Assembly: GCA_002236755.2 (NCBI GenBank)
Contig: NBZP02000044.1
Location: 786,989 to 850,988 of the forward strand
Direction: 5' to 3'
From: Dothistroma septosporum
Lineage: Eukaryota > Ascomycota > Dothideomycetes > Mycosphaerellales > Mycosphaerellaceae
Length of the DNA: 64,000 nucleotides
The first letter of the stretch is position 1. Each line of letters starts with the position of its first letter. Below the pieces are notes generated by a model. It was not told where the DNA came from, ran no database searches, and saw only the letters and a program-made list of their open reading frames with translations. The position numbers and the translations under genes are program-made. Shown in pieces: positions 31,039-42,734 of this stretch.

Positions 31039-34000
31039 CTAATGTATTCTCCTCAGACTCTCCACCATACCCCTAGCCTCCTCCAGCTCAATGCCAAGAT
31101 CCCTGATGATTTCTTCTTGGATGTCCTGCCCGCAGTCCAAGAACCTCTCAATCAACTCGCCATCCACAAATCGGCTCGGCCCATTAGCCCCCTCATCCCT
31201 CACTTGATTCTTGAAACCCCTAAACGTAGCAAACTCCACATGCCCTGGGCTCTTCACAAGGCTCGCCATATTGTTCTGCATCCGCATGAGCAAGTCCTGC
31301 TTGCCGGGCACGATGAGCGCGAAGAGGTAGATGCTGCCTTCGACGGTAGCGAGGAAAGCGCGAGGTATCACGAGAGCGCCGTGTGTGGGAGTTACGTCGA
31401 TGCGGCGGATGCGGTTGACCATTTCTCCTAGGAGGAGTTCGGACGTCACGCGGAGGCGGCGGCGGTCTTCTTCAGAGAAGCCATTCGTGTCGTGTTGAAG
31501 GACAATGAGGTTACCTTCGGCGTCAGATTGGAGGTAGGTGTTGTCGGCTACGTTAGCAACAGCGGTGCCCCAGAGGGTTTCGAAGTGGCGTGCTATCTAG
31601 AAGGGTGTTAGCAATGTATCAGCAGCGCGGCAGTCAGATGCTAGTTGGAGAGGCCGTGGGCGATCACGAGCATACCTCCGTAAGTGTATCCGGCATACCC
31701 GTCCGTCCCTTCTTGTATTCGACCAGAGACATCGATTTCATGAGGTCTGTTACAGCAATCACATTTCCCGTGACACAAACATCGATCGGTGCGGTCGCTG
31801 TTCGGTAGGATGCCTTCTTGGTCAGTGTAGCTTTACTAGCAGCGAATTCGAAGTCGTAGATGATAACCTGCGCGCGTCATCTTAGCATGCTTCGAAATGT
31901 ATTCCCAGAACAGAAGGCACATACCGTCTTGATAAGTGCAGCCACAATCTTGCCTTCGCAGACAGCTAGACAGCGGCACGCACCCTTCACGCTGAGCTCC
32001 GTTACGAGTTTCAACCGCCTGTCTTCCGTGACTTCCAGGATCAGGATACGGCCTCGCGCTGTGTTCGAGTCCTGGTCGTCCAGATATGCTGTGCCAACAG
32101 CGAAGCGTTCAGCGCCGTCGCCTGAACCATCGTCGAGCTTGCAGCGGATTACACTCTCGACCAACTCATCTTCGTTCAACTCGTAGGAATCAAGCTCCTT
32201 GAAGGCAACCTCGTCCACAAGTTTGAAGTGACTCTTGACCTCCTCTTGCCCTGCTGTAAGGGTGCGTTGTATGCAGCCCAGGCCGAAGGCCTTGAGCTCA
32301 GCAGAATATGCTGTCCGTCGCACTGTTTCGTGGATGAAGAGATCCTGAACGTGCGTCGTCCTTTCCTCATCGACAGCTGCGATTCGAAGCTCGTCATTCG
32401 ATGCGATGGCGATGGCATTGCCATACGAATTTGAATTGAACGAGCATATCGATGTAGCCGACTCCGCCGTCACTGCTGAGTACACCATCCGGCCTTCGCT
32501 GCCATATATGAGAGACGGGTGCTCACACGTTGCGAAGACATTCTGTAGCCCATCACCACGAGGCAGAACCGCGAAGTTGGCTTGCTGTGTCCCAAGGATA
32601 ATGCTCTTCCGTGCCGCGAAAGGCTTCTGCAAGGACTCGATGGTGTAAGTTACCACGTTTCCGTCAGCCAAGCCAACGAAGAGTGTCGCTGGCTGATCGC
32701 GAAGGATAGTGGCGATAGAGAGCGATCGAGGAACTGCAAGGTCGTCGTCTGCTACACGTTCTGTCGTGATGGCCTCCAGGTTGTGTAGGCTCAAGAAAGC
32801 CACCTTGCCATCCTTCCAGAACCCAGCAACGCACGTGTCAGGTATCGAGGCAGACAGCGCTATGCATGACACCTCCTCAGTGCTGCTGAACTCTCGCCGC
32901 GCTTGGACCGCGATTGACTCTCCGGATAGGTCCAATGCAACCAGAGCTTTGCCGCTGAGAGAAAGCAATAGTTTGGACCGGTCTGCTGCGACCGCCGTGA
33001 TATTCGCTCCGCCAGGTGCTGCCCATGTGTCCGTGATCATACCACTTTCCGCATCTGCAAGCAGAATCGAGGTGCTGGAGACCTGTACCACTCTACCATC
33101 TGGCAGATTACCAGCAAAGAGTGTCGCGTCGGATAAGCTGAAGCCACGAAACTCATCTCTTTCTTCCACATCGCCTTCTTGGTCGAAAACGAAGACTCTG
33201 GTCTGGTCGACGAAGCTCACCACCAGCGTATCGACTAACTTTGCTGCAGCGCTGCTTCGCAAGCTGAAGACCTCAGATATCGGTGCACCGAGGCTGCCCA
33301 AATCGCCTCGATCTTCCAGTCCCACGCCAGATCTCACCGACCTCAGACTGCCATCCTTAAAAGCACCTGAGCCTGTGACAATTCGCGCCTGTCCGCTGGA
33401 GAATTCGTTTACTGGCGCATCTGAAGAGCGATTCCCCATGTCCATGACGGTAAAATCCAGAATTGGTGCGATGTTGGGGAATGTCTGCAGTACCTCGATG
33501 CTCTGTTCTGAAATCTGTATTATCTGACTGTCGCCTTGATGACTTCCAACGAATACTCGTCCTCCGTCCAGGTATACTAGTGTGCTCGCTCTGCTCGTCT
33601 CCCCAAGAATATCAATCTGATGGCCGTGGTACTCGCCTTCCCTATTCTGCTGCACCATCAACAAATAAAGCTTGCCATAATCATCAGCCAGCACGTATCG
33701 CTGATCGTCCAGTGAGCACCATGCTACGAATATGGTTGCTTCGTCCAGAGGCTCTGTATTTGCAACGCGGTACTGCCATTCTTCGATGTATGATATGCTC
33801 GTTTCTCCAACAACGAGTAGGCCATGCATGGGCGACGGAAGTGGTATCAGAATGCTTGCGCCGAGCTCCAGGGTGTCTTCCACATCATGACCCTTCTCCA
33901 ACTCTGCAACGGCTGGCTCATCGTTGGGTCTCAGCGAAGGGCTATATTCCAATTCCCTGATCTTCAACCTAACCTTGTTTGTGCTGTCCTCGTGCAATAT

Positions 34001-34591
34001 CGCAAACAATGGATCGACCGCTTTCGTTGTTGGCTGCCTTCGATGCAAGAAGCAACTGCTCCTCACAAATAGCTCCGGTATCCGCACTGGAATTGGTTCG
34101 TGCAACTCTCCGATCTCGTTGTCTGCAGCTTTCCTCTTGCCCTTGCCCGCGTGTGCGATCGGGAGGACATTCACCACACCCTCATAGCATTCTATAGTCA
34201 TGAAACGTGATGTGGGATCGATGTGGACTCTGTCGCCAGTTTGGCTGTCTCTTGCCGCCTTTTCTGCGATATCGACATATGCCTTTTCAGTGTTGAGGTC
34301 GTTTGTCTTGAGGTTCCAGCTGATTGTGAAGTAGTGGTATCGATCTGTGCCGACGAAGAGATGATCGGTCTGGCTTGTTGCTGGCTTTAGCTTGTGCAGA
34401 AGGGTCACTTTGCCGTACAAGGCTCTGGTATGTCGGTGGACCAGTGTGGGATCTGTTGGACTGGCTGGCGACCATACTTCCAGTCTGTTTGCTTTGGCCA
34501 GAATGAGGTCCTCCGAATCGGGAGCGAGGAACGAGAGCTTGATGGCATGTCGTACACTGCTGGGACGATGGATCGGTGCCAGGTAGGCCAT
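31039..34591 (-). CDS. DDB1: DNA damage-binding protein 1 homologue
   Basis: Three exons on the minus strand, 31925-34591, 31676-31867 and 31039-31596 (introns 57 and 79 nt, GT-AG), give 1138 residues, the normal DDB1 length of about 1140. DDB1 is the triple-propeller adaptor of CUL4 ubiquitin ligases, acting in nucleotide-excision repair and chromatin control in the nucleus. The opening MAYLAPIHRPSSVRHAIKLSF and LILAKANRLEVW, the MMS1-like propeller A, the middle STRASTLVYLDGGRVFVGSHQGDSQII block, and the C-terminal CPSF-A region (ILEVTEDRRLKLVTELSVKG, VIAVTDLMKSMSLVEY, LRRLRVTSELLLGEMVNRI-like RRRLRVTSELLLGEMVNRI, and the final GIELEEARGMVESLRRIH) all fit. The gene is divergent from RPC37. 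Confidence 0.94.
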
Positions 34592-34942
34592 GGTCGTTGC
34601 AGTGGTGGTTGATCGGTGTTAAGCCGGGCGATAAGGACAGCTTTGGCGAGGTGAAGAGAGATTGTTTTCACATGGAGTCGGCTGTGGTGTCAACAGTATC
34701 GTCCCGCTTCAGGCAGTCGATTGGATGGCTGTCAAGTGGGAGATGTGTATGGAAGCGAGTGAGATGTGGGATGTTTGCCCGATTCCCTCACTGCCCGGAG
34801 CTTGATGACGAGCTGGAAACGCGAAGTCGCGTCGCCTCGCCTCGGATCAGATTGAATCTTGATTGAAGTTTTGGCCCAAGTCTGCTTTCGTATGACTGAC
34901 TGACATTTATTCACCACCACCGCATCTCACATACGAGACACA
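34592..34942. promoter_or_regulatory. Divergent promoter, DDB1 / RPC37
   Basis: 351 bp between two outward-facing start codons. No TATA box or factor site was recognised. Confidence 0.5.
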
Positions 34943-36022
34943 ATGGCGCGTAAGTCGCGCGGGTTGTTGCTCAATCTCGCCAAAGAGATGCCCTTGCCTT
35001 CACACTAACGCCCACCAACAGCAGTTAAGACAGAAGACGACCCCGTGGTGGCCGAGTACGACGTCTTCCTCACTCCTCCCACTGAAGAGCAGATCTACCT
35101 GCTGCAGTACCCGAACCGCGTGCGAAGTCGACCGTACAACAGCAAATTCGGCGCAACGCCCCACGCAATGCGCATCAAGCCCAACAGCGGCTTCCTCGAG
35201 ATGGACATCAAGCTGAGCACCGAGAACAACTTCAACAAGTACATGGGTCTGAAGTGGGGCGATGCAAACAAATCAGCGCAGGAACTGCACAATGCGTCAG
35301 GCACGTATGGTCCGGCTGCAGGTCTGGCACCAGCGAAGCCACGAGGACCTGGCGGACGGAATCAGGCGAAAGACAAGGGCGACCGCGAGCTGGGAATTGA
35401 GAACGACCTGCGAGCATTCAGAGACGCCGAACGGAATGACAGAGTGCACGCAAAGCAGACGCTGGGCGGACAGCTAATCCGCCATGACTCGGAAGCAGAA
35501 GCTGGCAAGCCACACTACTTTGTGGGGGCATTCCAAGGCGACCACCTGTTCCTGACCAAAGTCGATGGTACAGCGCAACTCCGACCAAACTTCCACCACC
35601 TCGACGCCGAAGAGGAGAGAGCGCGCATCGCCGTGTCCCGTGCGCAAGCAGAAGCAGCAGGTCCCCAACCACAAGGTCCGGGAAGAACAATCAAGCAACA
35701 GGATGAGTCGGAGATTGATAAGACTACAGTCGAGTACAAGCTCGGCAAGGCGCTGAGGCAGGCCCGCACCGAAGGGTGGATCAAGATGGACTATATCGAT
35801 GATGAGGATCAGATCGCATATGATGCTTTCGAGAAGAATCTGAAGGTCGTGAACACCGTGGAAGCGCCGGTATTAAAGAGCGAGATGGACAATGACACGT
35901 TCCTGGATGCCGTTGGTCCGCAGAAACATGGTAGTCCGACGCGGAGGAGGAAGCGTCAGCCGAAGAAGGAGGCTGTCGACATCGAAGATGAGGATATGGA
36001 GGACGCTGAAGCTGGTGTATGA
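34943..36022 (+). CDS. RPC37: RNA polymerase III subunit Rpc37/RPC5
   Basis: The first exon is only 7 nt (34943-34949, ATGGCGC), followed by a 72-nt intron with a clear CTAAC branch site and exon 2 at 35022-36022, giving 335 residues. The alternative acceptor three bases on (CAGCAG) would remove one codon. The protein is the Rpc37/Sin-like subunit which, with Rpc53, forms the TFIIF-like module of Pol III used in start and termination. Seen are DDPVVAEYDVFLTPPTEEQI, YLLQYPNRVRSRPYN, the IKPNSGFLEMDI block, HYFVGAFQGDHLFLTKVDGT, LRPNFHHLDA, and the C-terminal acidic/basic tail with RRRKRQPKKE. Size and motif order fit filamentous-fungal relatives. The gene is divergent from DDB1. Confidence 0.9.
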
Positions 36023-37699
36023 GGAAACCGTCGGATCAGAAGTAGCTCACTGCAGCAACAGCTCATGCAGCAACACGATCTTTCCGCGCCATCGCCACGT
36101 CGTACAGTACGACAAGGACGAGAACGGATTGTCGATAGTGTGCTCTTGGCATGAACCGTGTTACCTTGGTCCGCAGTTCCCTTGGCACCACAGCAATGCC
36201 TCGCCGACGGCTGCCGCAGTCGCGAATGCGATCTCCGGTCATGCATAAGGTCAGCATCGGCGTGGCTCTATCGTCATCGCACTCTCACGCTCGTCGGACG
36301 TCAGCATCGCTGTCTGACTGAACTACCCACAATTCTGCATGTGGAGAGTGAGAGCGTAGACAAGCGGAGGCCAATGTGGTCGAGCCCAAAGTCGGCACGT
36401 CTCGGCACTCGGATCTCGAAGCTGCAGCAGGAGGAATACCTTCCCTGCAACCGATCTCCGCCTCCAATCACACATGGCGCAACTTTCCCATCCCTTGGTT
36501 CACGCCTAGTCAGACACCACGAATCATCCTGCTGGCCACGACTCGCCTTTCCTCGGCCTCCTCATTTCGGAGCCATGTCGTGGCCCTTCGACACGATATC
36601 GCGCGACACGAGTCACACTCGGCATCCGAGCGACGTCCACCACCCTTACCAATTCCAACATTGTCGTCCTATCTGCAGGTACGGAACTACATGCATAGCG
36701 CCATGTGACACCACTGCAACAGCAGCTCTTTTTGAGACCTTGCGCGAGCTCATGAAGGCTCGACCGTTTTCCGCAACCTTTCAAGCACTGCCGCAGCCAA
36801 TGAAACAAGCCCCTTGGCGAAGCTGCGACCACATTGTCCTATAAGCTACAGCCACAACACGACTACATGCACCCTTTCGTCAGACACGTCAGGTTGCACA
36901 CCGCATGATCCCACTTCCTATAAGCTTGAGCTCGGAATTCCACACCATTCCCTTTCCGCTGCACGCCGAAAACCATGGCTGCTCTTGTGAGTATCTGTGC
37001 TGTGTGACCCATGTCTCTACTAGGTTGTTGTAGAGCCGTATGTTAAATGTAGGGATCCCTCTCATCTCTTCTGGCTGTCCGAAAGGGTTCACGCAGTGCC
37101 GACGAATCGACACACGTCAGACAAGGCTCTCACGGACTCACTTGCAGCTTAATACCTTGTCAGCCTCGGCAATAACTTGCTTTGACTTTGATTGCGGAAG
37201 GGATTTACCTTGCAGACACGGTCCGTCGAACAACGTCGAAACAGCATACCAAGGAACGCGGTCCCAACGTGAGAGAAGATTGTGGTTCTGGACCCTTTCT
37301 TCACGGCAGGCAACAAGAGGGAGAAGGACATAAGGAAGTGAGATCTAGACGTCACTGTGAGGAGAGAAGGAAGACGAACGTCTGGACTGGATTGGACTGG
37401 ACTGGACTGAAACCTGGAACGATACGACACAACACGACACGATGCTGCCCCTCATTCCGATTGTGGTGGTCGCATATGCGGCGTTGTATATTTTGACTTA
37501 AGCGTAGGCAATTGGGAGGAAGGGAGGCAAACATGGATGTTGAGGAAGATGGAAGAAAAGAAAAAGCGACGGGTGCCTCGATCGTCGAACGACACACTCG
37601 CTACAAGTAATGTCCAGAGGCAACCACAAGCCTATAAGATCCTGGGACGACGCACTTCCAGCGCTACAAATACAAGGCACCAGCGAGCCGGACCAAGCC
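36023..37699. other. Intergenic, no gene seen
   Basis: 1.7 kb. A 228-codon plus-strand frame (36158-36844) looks like random His/Pro/Ser/Arg-rich translation without domain, signal or intron context. A GGACT pentanucleotide run (about 37383-37410) is the only repeat. Confidence 0.5.
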
Positions 37700-38170
37700 A
37701 TCAGTCAGCTGTCTGAACCATCGCGGGTTAGATAGGTCAGAACAGAAAGGATCTGGATCTTCGTCGCGGCTAGACTCCTCATCGAGATGGCAAGCGGATT
37801 TCAGGCTCACCGACGTTAAAACAAAACCGCTATAGACACTCCCGCACCCCCTACACAGAATCGGGACATCGTACACAGAAGGACGATGCATCTGCTCATA
37901 GCGTCCGAAGACTCCGGCATTGTCACAAGCATCGTTAGCGATCGACAGTCCTTCGGATCAGATGCTGTGTGGACCGAAATTTCCATTATCCCTCCACACA
38001 TCTTTGCCTCGAAAGCTCTACGAGAACTGGAATCGCATCTGCTTCGCCGCTGAGAAGCGCGAGATCAAGTTGCCGCTTTGCTACGACACGGTTGTATAGC
38101 TCGAATGAATCACCCCAGCTTATGGCCTGACGAAGGACAATTGATGGGACGGACGATGTATCCATCTGGA
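37700..38170 (-). pseudogene. BTB-family C-terminal relic 4
   Basis: Minus-strand pieces match the tail of the BTB family seen at 17299 and 48661. AISWGDSFELYNRVVAKR followed by LLSGEADAIPVLVEL lies in one frame (about 38170-37990). RYEQMHRPSVYDVPILCRGC then GSVYSGFVLTS lies in another (about 37910-37810), corresponding to VSRYRCPNNLCDK in relic 3. No BTB domain core remains and at least one frameshift separates the two parts. The call rests on block order and the Cys pair, so it is weaker than for the other three relics. Confidence 0.4.
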
Positions 38171-38756
38171 GAGTAAATTGGGCGTGGGCGTAGCGACCGG
38201 AGAACGTTGAGGACTCACGTTGAAGAAGGGTGCGGTTGGGTGCAGTTGGGTGCAGTTGGGTGCAGTTGGGTGCAGTTGGGTATATGTGATGTAGCAACGG
38301 TGACGAAGTCTCTTTCATGCGATCATTGCTAGATCGGGAAGATTATCGCTGGCCTTGCGTACAGCAGCAGCGCTGCCTTGCACTCGGGCCTCTTGTGCTA
38401 CGCGCGGATACGACTCTTCTCACCTATCCGTGCCTTCGGCTGGTGAATAATATATGCTTGGCTGTACTTCAGTTTCGTGGCTTTGGACGATGTTGCCATG
38501 AAAGAAGTCATCGTAATGATCCATGATACATATTCGAATATCGTACATACAAACGAAATTAGAACGTCCTGTTCATTGGGGTATCCATCGTCGAAAATCA
38601 AAACTCAAGAGGGCAATCAAAGTCTTCTACCACCCACGAAGGAGTCATCGCTCATCAAACCATCGATCCAAATTGCCAGATGGCACACCTTGCTGTGAAG
38701 AGATCTTCGACACAAGAAGTCCCTCTCATTCCTTCCATCACCATTCCTTCTGTCCT
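38171..38756. other. Intergenic with minisatellite
   Basis: Apart from the 10-bp repeat at 38231-38280, no gene or RNA was recognised. The right end is the 3' flank of the DUF7053 gene. Confidence 0.5.
38231..38280 (+). repeat. 10-bp minisatellite, five copies
   Basis: TGCAGTTGGG repeats five times; the first copy has G for A at position 4 and the other four are identical. It is not telomeric. Confidence 0.95.
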
Positions 38757-38987
38757 CTACGAGAAGTGCGCCTTGCTGACGTGATGACTCACAGCCGCCT
38801 CGTCGCCCTCAAAAAGTCCACAAACAGGACATTTCGCACTGGTCGCATTCGTTGGAGGCTGTTGTTGCTGCGACGAAGAAGCCCCCGACTGCGAAAGCGG
38901 CCTGTCCGGCTGCTGGGCCGTTGTGTTCTGCACACTCAGGTTCGAGAATCTCTGATGATCTGGGACGATGTTGCCTGAAGGTTTTGC

Positions 38988-39023
<36 letters not shown>

Positions 39024-40259
39024 ATACGAATCCGAGTGACCTATGCTAGAGTTGCGGCTGATGCTGACTTGGCTCGTATTGCCGTTTGGGACGTTCTGTT
39101 GCCACTGGGCGACATTTGGGCGGCTGTAGTTCGGTGAGGAGGGCTGGTGGACTTGATGCTCGGAGTTGTATCTGTCGGCTGGGTGCTGTTGGGAGGGGGC
39201 CGGGTAGGCTTGGTAGTGTACGGGAGGCTTCATGTCGAGGGAGGACTGCGAGGGTGCTCGCGGGGAGGGTTGCGGTGAGGGTGTGGCGGCTGAGATGAAG
39301 GATTGGAAGAGTGCTGGCGTGGAGGCGGAGCTAAAGGAGGAGTCGCCTGGGAGTTCCGAGCGGAAGACGGCGCCATGGGGTTTGAGGGGTTCAGGGAAGA
39401 GGTTTTTTGGGGGTTGTGAAAACGAGCCGGGAAGTTCGTTGATCAGGGGCATCGTCTGTTGGGTTCCTGGTCGGGTGTGGTCTGGGCCATTGTAGCCTTG
39501 TTGGTATACTGGGAGGTATTGGTTGTTACGCTGGCTGGCAGTCCGCGAGATGTCGTGGTAGTTTCCATATCCCTTCTTGTCCAGGCGCGGCGACCCAAAC
39601 CCAAGCACAGATGGCGTCGGGCTCCCAGGTGGTGTTCCAGCCATACTGCCATTCGGCTGACTCCCATCCTCGCTAACACTAAACCCACTCGGCTTTGCAG
39701 TCTTCAACATGCCGTTCTCAAACATCGCGTGCAGTTTCCCCTCGTCCAACAGCTCCGCTTTCCTCGCCAATCTCGCGATCATCTTGCCTGTCGCCTCCTT
39801 CGTCTCTTTCTTCACGAAGCCCGCCAGCGCAAGATTACACACAATCTCCACATCCTCTCTGAGATATAGCCCGTCCAGCGGAGTGTCGATACCCAGCTCC
39901 CTCGTCTCTCGGGGCTCGCCCGGCTGATTGCCTCCGATGCGATACTTGTTCCGCAGATCTACACCCATTGGGGCGTAGACGTGCGACTGTAAGCCATATG
40001 GCTGATCATGGAACACGCCCTTGAAAGCGATCTTTTTCTTCATGCCGAAGCCCCACGTGATGACCTCGTTGATCTCGTACCACTGCGAGAAGTACTCGTC
40101 GTTCGGCGCATCGCGAGGCGCATCGATGGGCTTGACGCCAGTCACGAGCGGGTTCAGCTCGATGACCTCTTTATGGCTGTGGAGCATCTCGATCGCCAGC
40201 TGACGGGGGACATTTCGGGGCAGGGGCGTGATCTTTGTGTAGATCGTCTTCTTCGGCAT
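38757..40259 (-). CDS. DUF7053-domain protein with polyQ and zinc finger tail
   Basis: A single exon of 500 residues. Residues 1-180 match a fungal domain of unknown function (DUF7053): KTIYTKITPLPRNVPRQLAI, EVIELNPLVTG, SQWYEINEVITWGF, FKGVFHDQPYGLQSHVYAPMG, GLYLREDVEIVCNLALAGFV and KKETKEATGKMI. Fold logic suggests a START/SRPBCC-like lipid- or ligand-binding module, but that is inference. Residues about 195-470 are disordered, rich in Pro/Ser/Gln, and contain a run of 12 Gln coded by a (TGTTGC) repeat at about 38987-39023. The tail KCPVCGLFEGDEAAVSHHVS ends in a CxxC...HxxxxxH zinc finger of the UBZ/C2H2 kind. Most relatives have only the first domain. No neighbour suggests a role. Confidence 0.8.
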
Positions 40260-41066
40260 GGTTGTTTCTTCCTTGTCGTGGTGGTCCCTGTGTCATGCGA
40301 TACAGCGTACGGATAGCAATGGGGTGGCTGAACAGTAGGAAGGATGTAGTATGGAAAGTAAAGGCACCACTTACGCAAGTCTTGGTGAGGACGGGAATGC
40401 GACGATGGGATCAGCAGCCACACGACACGGCCGCGACAGCAGGCGTGCTGCGGGCGATGGTACGATAGGATAGGTACTAGCCAAGCTTGTGTCGTGTTGG
40501 CGAAGGACGTCAGCTTCGAAGGAGGCGACTGCTGCTGCTCACGCCGGAGCGGGGAGCAGACTTTCGTGGCTGCGCACGGCCCAGAACAGGCGCCCCGTCG
40601 CTTGTTGCACTTCTCAGGCTTCGCCACTGCTGCCTTCACGTGTGTAACGAGTGTGGTGTCCGGTCAGCGCATCGTTGTCGCCGTCGCGCCGGGTGGTAGA
40701 TTCACTGTCTAGGTACATGTCAGAGCATTGGAAGGCAAACAGCGCATTGCAATGTTGATTCAATCGTTCCAGGGACAACATCGATTTAAGGTTAAGCACA
40801 GTCTACATGTGGAAAGCCACCTACTCTTAGTCTGGGCGAATGGAGCCGTCATCTGTCGCCAAGACGGGTGTGAGAGACACGCGCGGGAGGAGACAATAAT
40901 GCCGATGAAGAGGCGCCAAGAGGGCGACAGGCAATGCTTCCGTGGGAACGAGTGGTATACCAATTGCCGTGTACCGCATGAGTGGCGATAATCTGAATGC
41001 CACAAAACTACAACCCAACATACTCTCTCCCGTCATCCTACCTCTTCGGCGGCGGCAAGAACACGT
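40260..41066. other. Promoter of DUF7053 gene and 3' flank of PT gene
   Basis: 807 bp with no gene recognised; only short frames. Confidence 0.5.
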
Positions 41067-42088
41067 TCAAAACCTTCCCGGAATCTTTTCGAACCTCACA
41101 CCCTCCCAAACACCTACAATCACGCCATCTTGCGAGATATACACCTTGCCCTGCAGAACCGTCTTGTCTCTCGCCAAGGGCTTCATCTGCACACAGTCCC
41201 TGATGACACTGTCCTTCTTGGCAGATTGGAAGCGTGGCGACAACTTCATCGCACTGACGCCATTGCAGACGAACGCATTCTTGTCCTTGTCCTTCTCGAC
41301 AGCAGTAGCAACGAAGCCTGAGATGTGGCAGGATCCGTCAAGGTAGGAGGGACCTGTGCAGTCTGTGGCTGGGACGGTGAGGAATTCGAGGAGTGGGGTC
41401 GCTTCCAGGCTGGTCTCGTCGAAGACAACTTCGAACATGTTCCGGTACTTGCCCGTATAGTCGACGAAGGACTTGAGGGGTATGTACGCCTGAGCTTTGT
41501 GCACGAGCTGGACGTCTGATTTGCCATCCACAGCGGCACGTTTTACCATGCGTTGATCCTCTTGTTGATGGCGGTGGCTTCATTGGACCATTCTGAGAGC
41601 CAGCCGTAGTACCACTCGAAGCGGACAGAGCAGTGGCCGTTTTCTTGTACTCGTCTGCCTCCTGCTGTAATGCTATAGAAGGTGCACTTCAGCACGGCAT
41701 CGAGGATGTCGCCACGCGTGCCGGCCGGAGTTGAGGCGGTGGTCTGAACCTCAAGCCAGTGTTTGTCGATCTCGTCTGGGTCGTTGACGATAGTCGACTT
41801 GTGCACTTCTAGGTCGCAAATGTTGAAGCCGAGTAATTCAGCATCGTTGCCACGATGATGTCTCCAGATGTGCTTGCCGACCTCGACAGCCATATCCGCA
41901 TACAAGCCGAATGGCGTGAGGATGATGCCATTGCATTTGTGGTCGATGGTGGCCGAGCTCAGGTCTGAGTCGCCCATGCACGAGCGAATGATGACATTGG
42001 TGTCTGGGTTGGAGTCCAGTCTTGATTCTACTACTTGGCAATTTGCCGACAAGCGGGTGTAAGTGATGGTGAGGGTGATGGCCGACAT
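41067..42088 (-). CDS. Stand-alone product-template (PT/dehydratase-like hot-dog) domain protein
   Basis: Two overlapping frames together read as one PT domain of non-reducing fungal polyketide synthases, about 340 residues. The first (42088 to 41546) starts MSAITLTITYTRL, then has IDHKCNGIILTPFGLYADMA with the catalytic-type His50 of HxxNG, FNICDLEVHKSTIV, and HCSVRF. The second (41549 to 41067) continues FVDYTGKYRNMFEVVFDETS, YLDGSCHISGF with the catalytic-type Asp, AFVCNGVSAMKL, TVLQGKVYI and FEKIPGRF. In synthases this domain guides polyketide cyclisation and dehydration. No KS, AT or ACP sequence is found on either side, so it stands alone. The frames meet at ATGGTAA, one base out of register, implying a frameshift, a sequencing slip or recoding. 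An upstream in-frame ATG at 42259 would add 57 residues of unlike sequence. Confidence 0.7.
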
Positions 42089-42734
42089 GGTCTTGTTTGG
42101 GGAGACTGATGGCACAATGATACTCTGGAGGTGAACGTGGAGGACAAGGAATCGATGTATACCTACCTGCCATGCTTTCCGTTGGGCGGTGATGATTGTT
42201 GCAGTGCCTCTGGTGAAGAGGATGGTCGCAGGCTGAGGCGTCTCGCAACGGAGGCTCATTCACCGCCGAAGCACAGTCTGTGAGTTGTACATGTTATATC
42301 GCATGGTCGGAACGGGCCTCTGTTGTCGTAAGGTATGAGGTACACGGGTGAGATGTGAAAGAGGAAGAGAAAGGTGGTAGTAAGTCGGAGGTCTTCTGGC
42401 GCCGACAACACGACAGGGATGCTGATGCAACATCACAAGCGAGATGTCCACTGTTTGTTGACTGCCATCACTGTTCGTACCACCATGATCTTACCGCCCT
42501 ACACGCATTGCGTATCATGCACTCGTTCGTTCCATCAAGCATATGCGTATTGCACGCATAACATCTGCTTTGGGCCCGAAGCCGATTACAAGCAGCAGCC
42601 TCGCTGTGCGCTCTCGAACGCTGTCCCATTCCGCACATCACACCATACCCACCGAGCTACCTAGCATCTATGCGCGATCATGGCCTAAGGCAAAGAAGAA
42701 GGCACGAACCGACAGCAGTCTCCACAAAGCAGGT
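42089..42734. other. 5' flank of PT-domain gene
   Basis: The frame stays open to an ATG at 42259 (MSLRCETPQPATILFTRGTA), which may be an extra N-terminus or 5' UTR; a possible intron GTAGGT...AACAAG lies at about 42165-42091. The rest shows no gene. Confidence 0.4.

Noticed and set aside
36158..36844. 228-codon plus-strand frame downstream of RPC37
   Set aside because: No domain, signal, conserved block or splice context; composition looks random.
38231..38280. TTGGG-containing repeat as an interstitial telomere tract
   Set aside because: The unit is TGCAGTTGGG, 10 bp, not TTAGGG.
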